Shown here: in pieces, positions 1-9,440 of the stretch | Layout: the number at the start of each line of letters is the position of its first letter | How positions within the stretch are numbered: position 1 is the stretch's first letter | Source: CADEDH01 sp965262175 | GTDB lineage: Bacteria > Actinomycetota > Acidimicrobiia > Acidimicrobiales > SZUA-35 | DNA: 64,000 nucleotides | NCBI GenBank assembly: GCA_965262175.1 | Contig: CBDHES010000002.1 | Location: 2,480,001 to 2,544,000, forward strand | Direction: 5' to 3' | Translations under genes and position numbers: made by a program | The notes under the pieces: generated by a model | Databases searched by the model: none | Told to the model about the DNA's origin: nothing | The model's input: the letters and a program-made list of their open reading frames with translations, nothing else

Positions 1-1
1 C

Positions 2-520
2 GAGGCCGTGGCCGGCGGAAGCTGCACCGTCCGCCTCGTCAACTGGGGCTTCGGATCGGGCGAGGATTGGGATGCCCAGTACGACGGGATGGCCGATGGC
101 TGGCGCATGTTCCTGACCAACCTCCGCCTCCACCGAGAGCACTTCGCCGGTCGGTCGGCGACCCCGATGCTGCCGACCGCGCCGTGGCCCGGCGATCGGG
201 ATCGGGCCTGGCCGCAGCTGACCGCGGCCCTCGGCATCCCGGCTGCGCCGTCGGTCGGCGACCGTATCGAGGTGGCGGCCGACGGGGCGCCGGAGCTGGC
301 CGGCACCGTCGTCGAGACCGAGGACTGGCGGATGGCGATGGTCGTCGATCGGCCCGCTCCGGGGACGGCGTTCGTGAGCGCCGAGGGGCGGGGTGAGACC
401 GCCGAGGTGTCGGTCTGGGCCTACCTGTACGGACCGGAGGCTGCCGCCATCGCCGAGCGGGACGATCCGATCTGGCGTCGATGGCTGGCCGACGCCGCCC
501 AGGGAACCTCGGGATCCTGA
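2..520 (+). CDS. SRPBCC / AHSA1-like domain protein, 5'-truncated by the window edge
   Basis: The reading frame is already open at base 2, so the N-terminus lies outside the window; 172 residues are visible. The segment around WGFGSGEDWDAQYDGMADGW followed by a helix with LTNLRLHREHF looks like the C-terminal part of the START/Bet v1-like AHSA1 fold, where a long helix closes a hydrophobic cavity. Members bind small hydrophobic ligands or act as activators; the ligand cannot be read here. After this helix there are about 120 further residues without a family I recognise. It is convergent with the small gene downstream. The GTG at base 8 is probably internal. Confidence 0.6.
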   Translation, partial: EAVAGGSCTVRLVNWGFGSGEDWDAQYDGMADGWRMFLTNLRLHREHFAGRSATPMLPTAPWPGDRDRAWPQLTAALGIPAAPSVGDRIEVAADGAPELAGTVVETEDWRMAMVVDRPAPGTAFVSAEGRGETAEVSVWAYLYGPEAAAIAERDDPIWRRWLADAAQGTSGS

Positions 521-555
521 GGCTGGGTCGCGGGGCACGTGCTCGCCCCCGAGGC

Positions 556-846
556 TCACCCCCGGAGGAAGAGGAGGGCGGCCCGGACCGGGATCTCCCG
601 GCCCTGGTAGAGGAACGTCACCTCGCCGCTCTTCAGCAGCCGCTTCCGCTCCTCCCGCTCGAGCGCCGACCACTGGGCCGGGGTGATGAAGTTGAAGCCG
701 CCGAGCTTTCGGAGGGCGATCTGGTCGACCGGGTGGGGCTGGTCGGGGTCGGGTCCCGGGGCCGGCGCCGGCCGGCTCCCGCCCGGGAGGTAGGCGTCGA
801 GGTGGCCCGGTTGCTCGGGGTCAGTCGAGGAGTTCGGCGAGGTCAT
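556..846 (-). CDS. small hypothetical protein coupled to the ammonium transporter gene
   Basis: A 96-residue protein of unknown function. The first 40 residues are Pro/Asp-rich and probably disordered; the C-terminal half (NFITPAQWSALEREERKRLL onwards) is predicted helix followed by a short strand-rich tail ending LFLRG. Its ATG lies 26 bases inside the 3' end of the upstream ammonium transporter gene, so translation is likely coupled to it. No signal peptide, membrane segment or cysteine pattern is visible. It is not a GlnK/PII protein: the T-loop and ATP-binding signatures are absent, although PII genes are the usual neighbours of amt. Confidence 0.6.
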   Translation of the reverse strand: MTSPNSSTDPEQPGHLDAYLPGGSRPAPAPGPDPDQPHPVDQIALRKLGGFNFITPAQWSALEREERKRLLKSGEVTFLYQGREIPVRAALLFLRG

Positions 847-2218
847 CGTCGCTCAGCTGCTGAGGATGGGTGGCCGGACCGGGCCGGAGGTCATCGCCCT
901 CCAGCTCCACCCCCCGGCGCTCCCGCTGGGGGGACACCCGGAGCCCGACCGTCCATCGGATGAGGGAGAACACGGCGAACGAGGTGGCGACGACCCACAC
1001 CAGGTTCACGCCGACGCCGACGAGCTGGATGGCGAGCTGCTCCCCGTTCGATCGGCCGAGCTCGCTGGCCGGGGCGAAGATGGCGAGGGCGACCGTCCCC
1101 CAGGCACCGGCGAACCCGTGGGCCGGGACGACGCCGAGGGCATCGTCGATCTTCAGGCTGAGGAGCGCCTCGTACCCGACGTCATAGATGACACCGGCCA
1201 CCAGGCCGATCACCAACGCCCCGAGCGGGCCGACCACGTCGGCCCCGGGGGTGATGGCCACCAGCCCCGACAGGGCTCCGCCGATCATCTTGCCCATCAT
1301 GTCGAGCCGGTCCTGGACCAGGTAGGCGTAGAGCGCGGCCCCGATCAGGGCCCCGACGCCCGACAGGTTGGTCACGAGGATGATCCGGGGGACGTCGTCG
1401 GTGAGGGCCAGCGATGATCCGCCGTTGAATCCGAACCACCCGAACCAGAGGATGAGCGTGCCCAGGGTGGCGAGCGGAATGCTCGACGATCGGAACACGG
1501 CGATCGTCCCGTTGGGGCGGAACCGACCGATCCGGGGACCGACCATGGCCACGCCGACCAGGGCCGCCCAGGCCCCGGTGGTGTGGACCACCGTGCCGCC
1601 GGCGAAGTCCCGGAACCCGAGCTCGGCCAGCCAGCCCTCCTGGCCGTCGAGGAGCAGGCCCGACCACACCCAGCGGCCGTACACCGGGTAGATGACGAGG
1701 CCGACGACGGCCGAGAACAGCACGTAGGCCAGGAACGAGGTCCGCTCGACGAGCGAGCCGGAGATGAGGGTGATGGCGGTCCCGGCGAAGGCCAGCTGGA
1801 ACAGGAAGAACGTCGGTCCCGAGACGGCGCCTCCGACCTCGAACAACCCGTCGAGGGCCCAGAACTCGGTCCCGATGACCTGACCGGGGCCGAACATGAT
1901 GGCGAACCCGACGAAGAAGAACGCCATGCTGCCGACCGTCCAGTCGATCAGGTTCTTCATCGCCACCGCCCCGGCGTGCTCCCGGCGGGCCAGGCCGACC
2001 TCGAACATCAGGAAGCCGGCCTGCATGAAGAACACCAGGGCGGCGCACAGCAGCACCCAGAGCTCGTCGATCGGTTGGCCGGGATTGGTCACGGGGAGGG
2101 AATCCCCAGACCTGGGCACCGCGAACGCCGCCACGACCACCACGACCGCCACCACGACCAGGGTCGTGGCACGGCGCAGGAGTCGGGAGCGGCGAGCGAT
2201 GTCAACCGCTGCGCTCAT
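821..2218 (-). CDS. amt: ammonium transporter (Amt/Mep/Rh family)
   Basis: A 465-residue polytopic membrane protein that conducts NH3/NH4+ through a trimeric channel. The N-terminus has a hydrophobic segment (LVVVAVVVVVAAFAV), then the family signature GFLMFEVGLARREHAGAVAMKN. The site-S aspartate region and first pore histidine are seen in DFAGGTVVHTTGAWAALVG, and the second pore histidine in VPAHGFAGAWGTVAL. The C-terminal tail carries an acidic end (DDLAELLD). The start chosen is the ATG at 2218, which begins MSAAVDIARRSRLL and precedes the first membrane segment; the frame remains open upstream but looks non-coding. It is followed by an overlapping small ORF and diverges from divIVA. Confidence 0.93.
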   Translation of the reverse strand: MSAAVDIARRSRLLRRATTLVVVAVVVVVAAFAVPRSGDSLPVTNPGQPIDELWVLLCAALVFFMQAGFLMFEVGLARREHAGAVAMKNLIDWTVGSMAFFFVGFAIMFGPGQVIGTEFWALDGLFEVGGAVSGPTFFLFQLAFAGTAITLISGSLVERTSFLAYVLFSAVVGLVIYPVYGRWVWSGLLLDGQEGWLAELGFRDFAGGTVVHTTGAWAALVGVAMVGPRIGRFRPNGTIAVFRSSSIPLATLGTLILWFGWFGFNGGSSLALTDDVPRIILVTNLSGVGALIGAALYAYLVQDRLDMMGKMIGGALSGLVAITPGADVVGPLGALVIGLVAGVIYDVGYEALLSLKIDDALGVVPAHGFAGAWGTVALAIFAPASELGRSNGEQLAIQLVGVGVNLVWVVATSFAVFSLIRWTVGLRVSPQRERRGVELEGDDLRPGPATHPQQLSDDDLAELLD

Positions 2219-2269
2219 TGACCTACCCGTTCCTCGTTCGGTCGCCGGACCTTCCGCTGGCCCTGGCGG

Positions 2270-2291
2270 TTCAAATTTGAAAAGGTATACA
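2270..2291. promoter_or_regulatory. AT-rich palindrome and candidate -10 box between amt and the DivIVA-domain gene
   Basis: The 139-base divergent gap holds a perfect 12-bp palindrome TTCAAATTTGAA (2270-2281), conspicuous in DNA of about 70% GC. It is followed at 2286-2291 by TATACA, a good -10 candidate for the rightward gene, whose GTG at 2358 has a GAGAGGAG ribosome site. The palindrome could be an operator for amt, divIVA or both; the binding protein is unknown. Confidence 0.4.
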
Positions 2292-2357
2292 GCTGGTGGC
2301 TGGTTCGCCACTCAGCAATCCACCCCCCCCAACGAGTCGACAGCGAGAGGAGCGTCG

Positions 2358-3137
2358 GTGACCTACACCGAGCGGAACGGGTTCGAGATCGTGCGGCAGG
2401 GCTATGACCCTGACGAAGTCGAGCAGTTCCTGACCAGTCAGGCCGATGCCTGGCGGCGTGCGCTCGACGACGCCCAGAGTCGGATCGCCCAGCTGGAGGC
2501 CGAGGTCCACCGGATGGCTCCCTTCGAGGCCGACGCGGCCAACCTCGAGCACGAGCGGGCCGAGTTGGGCCGGCGGGCCGAGGCGGCTGCGGCGGCCCAG
2601 GCCCAACGGCTGGCCGAGCTGAAGGACGACGTCGACCGGACCCAGCGAGAGGCGGCGGCCGACGCCGAGCACCAGGTGGCCGAGGCTCGGACCCGGGCCG
2701 CGACCATCGTCGACGAGGCCCGACGGTCGGCCGAGTCCGAGTCCGAGGCGATCCGCCGCCGGGCCGAGGAGGAGCACCAGCAGCTCGAGGCCCGGCATCA
2801 GCAGCGGCGGGCGGAGCTCGACCGGAGCCACGCCGAGACCGTCGACCGGTACGACAAGATCGAGACCGCCCTCCGAGCCAAGGTCGAGGAACTGGACTCG
2901 ATGCGGATGGCCCTGGTCACCGGTCTCGAGGCGATCGCCACCGGCGGACTGGCCGGCATGGGCGAGGTGGCCGACCTGATGGTGGCGGCCGGCCTCGACC
3001 GGCCGGCCGAGCCGGCATCGGTCGACACCGACGAGACGCCGGCGATCGTGGTCAACGGCTCGGGTGAGCCTCGGGCTTCCGAGGACGGTCAGCCCGACGT
3101 GTCCGACCTCGGGCCAGAGGCCCAGGCGCAGCCCTAG
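2358..3137 (+). CDS. DivIVA-domain coiled-coil protein
   Basis: A 259-residue protein. The N-terminal 40 residues (FEIVRQGYDPDEVEQFL) match the DivIVA/GpsB membrane-curvature-binding motif. They are followed by about 160 residues of continuous charged coiled coil (many Glu/Arg/Ala heptads, residues about 35-200) and an acidic C-terminal tail. In actinobacteria this class (Wag31, SepIVA and relatives) organises polar growth or septal cell-wall synthesis. The GTG start is chosen because GAGAGGAG sits 6 bases upstream and the DivIVA motif begins right after; the frame is open further upstream but overlaps amt antisense. It ends in a 4-base convergent overlap with the carboxylase gene. Confidence 0.85.
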   Translation: MTYTERNGFEIVRQGYDPDEVEQFLTSQADAWRRALDDAQSRIAQLEAEVHRMAPFEADAANLEHERAELGRRAEAAAAAQAQRLAELKDDVDRTQREAAADAEHQVAEARTRAATIVDEARRSAESESEAIRRRAEEEHQQLEARHQQRRAELDRSHAETVDRYDKIETALRAKVEELDSMRMALVTGLEAIATGGLAGMGEVADLMVAAGLDRPAEPASVDTDETPAIVVNGSGEPRASEDGQPDVSDLGPEAQAQP

Positions 3138-6100
3138 GGCCGGAACCCGATGTCTCGGGCGCCGTCCCGGGCCTGCCGCTCGACCGTCCGACGGGCGGTC
3201 GGGGCCCATTCGCAGATCAGGGACCGGGTGTCGCGGGGATCGATCATCTCCTCCATCTCGAAGCGGGACAGGGGGCCGAGCGGCCCCCGGACGCTCTCGA
3301 TCCGGGCCTCCAGCTCGGCTCGGAACGCCACCGGGTCGGCCGCCTCGGCCAGCTGCCGCTTGTAGGCGGCCTCGATCCCGCCCTCGGGTGGGATGCCCCC
3401 GACGTCGGCCGCCGGCCATGCCACCCTGACCGTCGGCTCCCGGCGGGGGGTGGCGTAGTTGTTGCCGGCCACGCCGAAGCTCCGGCGGAGCAGGACGGTG
3501 AAGATCGGGATCCGGGTCTGGGCGAAGGCGACCATCCACTCGCCGCCCTTGCGGATCGTGCTCCGTACCTCGTGCTCGATCCCGACCGCGAAGCCGGGGT
3601 TGTCGCAGAGGTTCAGGACGGGCAGGTGGAACAGATCGCACAGGTCGAGATGGCGGGTGAGCTTGTCGCACCCGTCGGCGGTGAGGGCGCCGCCGTTGGC
3701 GTGGCGGCTGTCGGAGGCGATGACCCCCATCGGGTGGCCGTTGAACCGGACGAACCCGGTGACCTGGTCCGAGCCCCACAGGGGGCCGATCTCGAAGAAC
3801 GAGCCCCGGTCGGCCAGCAGCTCGATGACCCGTCGGATGTCGAAGGTGGTGGTCCGCTTCCGGGGGATGAGGTGGAACAACTCCTCCTCCCGCCGGTCGG
3901 CCGGATCGGACGGGTCGGGGGGGAGCACCGGTGGGGCCTCGTCGACCGACGACGGGAGGTACGACAGGAAGCGGCGGGTCATGGCGACCGCCTCGGCCTC
4001 GCTGGACGCCAGGTTGTCGACCGAACCGTTGCGGCAGTGGATCCGCCAGTCGCCCAGATCCTCCTTGGTCACGTCGTACCCCATGGCGTGGCTCACCACC
4101 GGCGGGCCGGCGACGAACAACTGGGAGATGTCGCGGACCATGACCGAGAAGTGGCCGAGCACCGCCTTGGCCGCCCCGATACCGACGACCGAGCCCAACA
4201 GCACGTTGACCACCGGCACGGTGGCCAACTGGCGGGCGTACTCGGTGCTGCCGAGGTGGCCGGGGAGCATCGACCCCCCGCCACCGGCGACCCGGGGTCG
4301 ACCAGGGGTGATCGCCCCCGACGACTCCTTGGCTGCGCTCTCCCCTTCCCGGCGCTGCTCGGGCACCATCGCCGCCACGCTGCCCCCACCCGACGAGCCG
4401 TCGAGCAGGCGGATCGAGGGGATGCCGAGCTCCAGCGACAGCTTGTCGAGGTGGAAGCTCTTGGCCCCGATCGCCCCGTCGGCGTGGCCGCCCCGAGAGG
4501 TGAAGTCGTCGGCGCACACGATGACCGGGCGGCGGTCGATCGTCCCCGATCCGCCCACGTGGTTGGCGGGGGTGAACGCGGCGATCGCCCCCTCATCGTC
4601 GTACGAGGCGAACCCGGCGACGCTCCCCACCTCCCGGAACGAGCCGTCGTCGAGCAGGAGGGCGATCCGCTCCCGGCAATGGAGCTTCCCCCGATTGCGC
4701 TGTCGGACGACGCCGGGCTCGGTCGAGGACGGGGCGAGCCGCTCGTCGGCCAGCCGCTGCAACGTCCGGATCTCGGCCAGGGTCGGCCCCCATCCACCGC
4801 CCGACGGGTCGGCGTCACCGGCCCCGTCGACCGCGCCGTCGGTGGTCGGGGTGAGGACGGCGACCACCGCTCCGGCCTCGACGGTGCTGCCGGGCGCCAG
4901 GGATGCCAGGGCGGCCACGGTGCCGGCGCAGGGGGCGGTCACCTCGGTCTCCATCTTCATGGCGCTGACGACGAGCAGGGTGTCGCCGATCGCCACCGGG
5001 TCGCCCTCGGCGACCCGGACCTCGACCACGGTCGCCCCCATCGGGCACTCGATGCCCCGTTGACCGTCGCCGACCGGCAGCCCGACCGGCGATGCGCCCG
5101 ATGAGGTTCCCGGCCCCGGGAGGGGGGCGGCGCCCGGCCCCAGGTCCGGGGCGGGGAGGGCGCCGGCGCGAGCCGGGCCGAACAGCTCGACCATCGGGTG
5201 GGCACGGGCGACGGCGGGCGCCGTGAGCTCGGGGGCCTCGGCCAACAGGGTGGTGCGGGCGTCGCCGGCGACGACCGCCGGGTGGTCGAGGATGGCCGCC
5301 AGCTGCCCCAGGTTGGTCGGCACGCCGGTGAGGTGGAACTCGCCCAGCGCCCGCCGGGCCTGGGCCACGCACGCCGCATGGCCGGCGGTGGCGCTCGTCG
5401 TGGTGATGACCTTGGCCAGCAGCGGATCGAACTCGGTCGGCGGGGTGTACCCGGCGTAGCCGGCTCCGTCGACCCGGATCCCGGCTCCCGATGGCTCCCG
5501 GTACTCGCCGATGGTCCCCGGACCCTGGACCACCACCCGAGCCTGGATGGCGTGCCCCCGGGGCCGGCCGATCGCCTCCTGGGAGCCGAGTCCGAGCTCG
5601 GCCAGGGTGGCACCGCCGGCCAGGTGGAGCTGGGCCTCGATGAGGTCGATGCCGGTCACCTGCTCGGTGATCGTGTGCTCGACCTGGATCCGGGGGTTGC
5701 ACTCGATGAAGTAGTGGACCCCCCGCTCCGGGTCGACGAGGAACTCGACGGTCCCCGCGCTCCGGTAGCCGGTCCCCGCCACCAGCCGGACGGCGTCATC
5801 GAGGATCCGCTGCCGGAGCCCGTCGTCGAGGTTGGGGGCCGGGGCGATCTCGATGACCTTCTGGTTTCGGAGCTGGATCGAGCAGTCCCGCTCCCCGAGC
5901 TGGACCACGGCCCCGGTGTGGTCGGCCAGGATCTGGACCTCGATGTGGCGTGGTCGGTCGATCAGCTTCTCGCAGAAGATCGACCCGTCACCGAACGCCG
6001 CCGCTGCCTCCCGCTGGCACTGCTCGAACGCGGCGGCCAGATCGGCTGGGTCGTCGACCCGGCGCATCCCGCGGCCTCCGCCCCCGGCCGCAGCCTTGAG

Positions 6101-6589
6101 CATCACCGGGTAGCCGATGGCGGCCGCCGCGGCCTCGGCGCCGGCGGCCGTGGTCAGGGCGCCGTCGGTCCCCGGCACGGTCGGCACGCCGACGGTGGCC
6201 GCCCTGGCACGGGCCGAGACCTTGTCGCCGAGGAGGCGGAGGGCGGCCGGCCCGGGTCCGATGAAGGTCACCCCGGCGGCATTGCATGCCTCGGCCAGCG
6301 CCGGGCTCTCCGACAGGAACCCGTACCCGGGGTGGAGGGCGTCGCAGCCGCTGTCGACCGCCGCCCCGACCACCGCCGCCACGTCGAGGTAGGCGGCCAC
6401 CCCGCCCGAACCGTTGGCCGACGTGCTGGTGAGCTCCCGGCTCTCGGTGGCGACCCGGGTGTGGAGCGACCGGGCATCGGCCGGCGCATGGATCGCCACC
6501 GACTCGACGCCGACGACCGACGTCGCTCGGGCGATGCGGATGGCGATCTCGCCCCGGTTGGCGATCAGCACACGGTTGGGCAGTCCCAC
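3134..6589 (-). CDS. single-chain biotin-dependent acyl-CoA carboxylase (BC-BCCP-CT)
   Basis: A 1151-residue enzyme carrying every activity of an acyl-CoA carboxylase. Biotin carboxylase spans about residues 1-450 (start LPNRVLIANRGEIAIRIAR; ATP-grasp segment GGGGRGMRRV). The biotinyl domain is near 510-585, with the attachment lysine in SAMKMETEV at Lys545. The carboxyltransferase covers about 595-1151 (RGGHADGAIGAKSFHLDKL and a second crotonase-like half with LCDNPGFAVG). This order matches the single-chain long-chain acyl-CoA carboxylases known from mycobacteria, which carboxylate acetyl- to long-chain acyl-CoA; the actual substrate is inferred. GTG start with GAGGAGGG seven bases upstream. 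Confidence 0.93.
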   Translation of the reverse strand: MGLPNRVLIANRGEIAIRIARATSVVGVESVAIHAPADARSLHTRVATESRELTSTSANGSGGVAAYLDVAAVVGAAVDSGCDALHPGYGFLSESPALAEACNAAGVTFIGPGPAALRLLGDKVSARARAATVGVPTVPGTDGALTTAAGAEAAAAAIGYPVMLKAAAGGGGRGMRRVDDPADLAAAFEQCQREAAAAFGDGSIFCEKLIDRPRHIEVQILADHTGAVVQLGERDCSIQLRNQKVIEIAPAPNLDDGLRQRILDDAVRLVAGTGYRSAGTVEFLVDPERGVHYFIECNPRIQVEHTITEQVTGIDLIEAQLHLAGGATLAELGLGSQEAIGRPRGHAIQARVVVQGPGTIGEYREPSGAGIRVDGAGYAGYTPPTEFDPLLAKVITTTSATAGHAACVAQARRALGEFHLTGVPTNLGQLAAILDHPAVVAGDARTTLLAEAPELTAPAVARAHPMVELFGPARAGALPAPDLGPGAAPLPGPGTSSGASPVGLPVGDGQRGIECPMGATVVEVRVAEGDPVAIGDTLLVVSAMKMETEVTAPCAGTVAALASLAPGSTVEAGAVVAVLTPTTDGAVDGAGDADPSGGGWGPTLAEIRTLQRLADERLAPSSTEPGVVRQRNRGKLHCRERIALLLDDGSFREVGSVAGFASYDDEGAIAAFTPANHVGGSGTIDRRPVIVCADDFTSRGGHADGAIGAKSFHLDKLSLELGIPSIRLLDGSSGGGSVAAMVPEQRREGESAAKESSGAITPGRPRVAGGGGSMLPGHLGSTEYARQLATVPVVNVLLGSVVGIGAAKAVLGHFSVMVRDISQLFVAGPPVVSHAMGYDVTKEDLGDWRIHCRNGSVDNLASSEAEAVAMTRRFLSYLPSSVDEAPPVLPPDPSDPADRREEELFHLIPRKRTTTFDIRRVIELLADRGSFFEIGPLWGSDQVTGFVRFNGHPMGVIASDSRHANGGALTADGCDKLTRHLDLCDLFHLPVLNLCDNPGFAVGIEHEVRSTIRKGGEWMVAFAQTRIPIFTVLLRRSFGVAGNNYATPRREPTVRVAWPAADVGGIPPEGGIEAAYKRQLAEAADPVAFRAELEARIESVRGPLGPLSRFEMEEMIDPRDTRSLICEWAPTARRTVERQARDGARDIGFRP

Positions 6590-6662
6590 GGTCCCTCCTC
6601 GGGTCTCGACCAGCCGAGATTGAGCGATCCCGACGACCGCTGTCCAGTTGCGGGCGCTCGGG

Positions 6663-7154
6663 TCAGGTCCCGTCGTCGATGATGGTGGCGAGGCCCTCGA
6701 CGACCTCGACGGTGGGATGGGCCGCCACCGTCTCGGGCGGCACGAGCAGCTTCCGGTCCCGGCCCCCGCCACCGAGGATGATCCGGGGCACGTCCATGAT
6801 GCGGCTGTCGACCCACAGCGGTAGGTCGGTCGACGTGCCGAAGGGGCCGACACCGCCGATCTCCATCCCGGTCAGGTCGCGAGTCTGCTCGGCCGAGGCG
6901 AACGACGCCTTCCGGGCCCCGAAGCGCTTCCGGACGACCCGGTTCACGTCGAGACGACAGGTCGCCAGCACGAGGCACATCGCGTAGCCGGGAGGATCGG
7001 TCTTGCCGATGACGACGATGGCGTTGGCCGACTGGTCGAGCCCGAAGCCGTACGTGGCGCAGAACTCGGCGGTATCGGCCAGGGTGGGGTCGCACGGCAC
7101 GATCTCGTAGGCCGCACCCAGCCGGTCGAGCTGCTCGAGGACGGGATCGCTCAT
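6663..7154 (-). CDS. YbaK/ProX-type aminoacyl-tRNA deacylase domain protein
   Basis: A 163-residue single-domain protein of the YbaK/EbsC fold, whose members hydrolyse mischarged aminoacyl-tRNAs in trans. Visible marks are AIVVIGKTDPPGYAMCLVLA, the lysine/arginine patch VVRKRFGARKASFAS, and TGMEIGGVGPFG, which corresponds to the glycine-rich TGxxxGxxxPFG loop of the family. It has no synthetase fusion, so it would act as a free-standing editing enzyme. The ATG at 7154 is preceded at 7 bases by TACCGT with no ribosome site, suggesting a leaderless mRNA. It diverges from the kinase gene. Confidence 0.85.
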   Translation of the reverse strand: MSDPVLEQLDRLGAAYEIVPCDPTLADTAEFCATYGFGLDQSANAIVVIGKTDPPGYAMCLVLATCRLDVNRVVRKRFGARKASFASAEQTRDLTGMEIGGVGPFGTSTDLPLWVDSRIMDVPRIILGGGGRDRKLLVPPETVAAHPTVEVVEGLATIIDDGT

Positions 7155-7161
7155 CGGGCGG

Positions 7162-7167
7162 ACGGTA
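7162..7167 (-). promoter_or_regulatory. leaderless -10 box (TACCGT) for the YbaK-like gene
   Basis: Read on the minus strand, TACCGT ends 7 bases before the ATG at 7154, and no ribosome binding site is present. The arrangement recurs before many genes in this window. Confidence 0.5.
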
Positions 7168-7223
7168 GCCGATGGCCGCCGGGACCCACCCCGGCGGGCG
7201 AGCCGGCCGTCGCTGCGGTTGGC

Positions 7224-7229
7224 TACCCT
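7224..7229 (+). promoter_or_regulatory. candidate -10 box (TACCCT) upstream of the kinase gene
   Basis: TACCCT ends 7 bases before an ATG at 7237 that opens an 11-codon mini-ORF (stop TGA at 7270-7272) overlapping the kinase start. If this box is used, transcription would begin at or near 7237. Confidence 0.4.
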
Positions 7230-7264
7230 CCGGGTCATGGGGCGCGAGCGGGACGGAGCGGATG

Positions 7265-9418
<2,154 letters not shown>

Positions 9419-9440
9419 CCGGTCGGCGTCCGGTCGTCGA

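Noticed and set aside
1182..2048. Long open frames antisense to, or in other frames of, amt, the carboxylase, MMPL and other genes
   Set aside because: They have Arg/Pro/Gly-rich shadow composition, no domain signature and no start signals; high GC removes stop codons from all frames.
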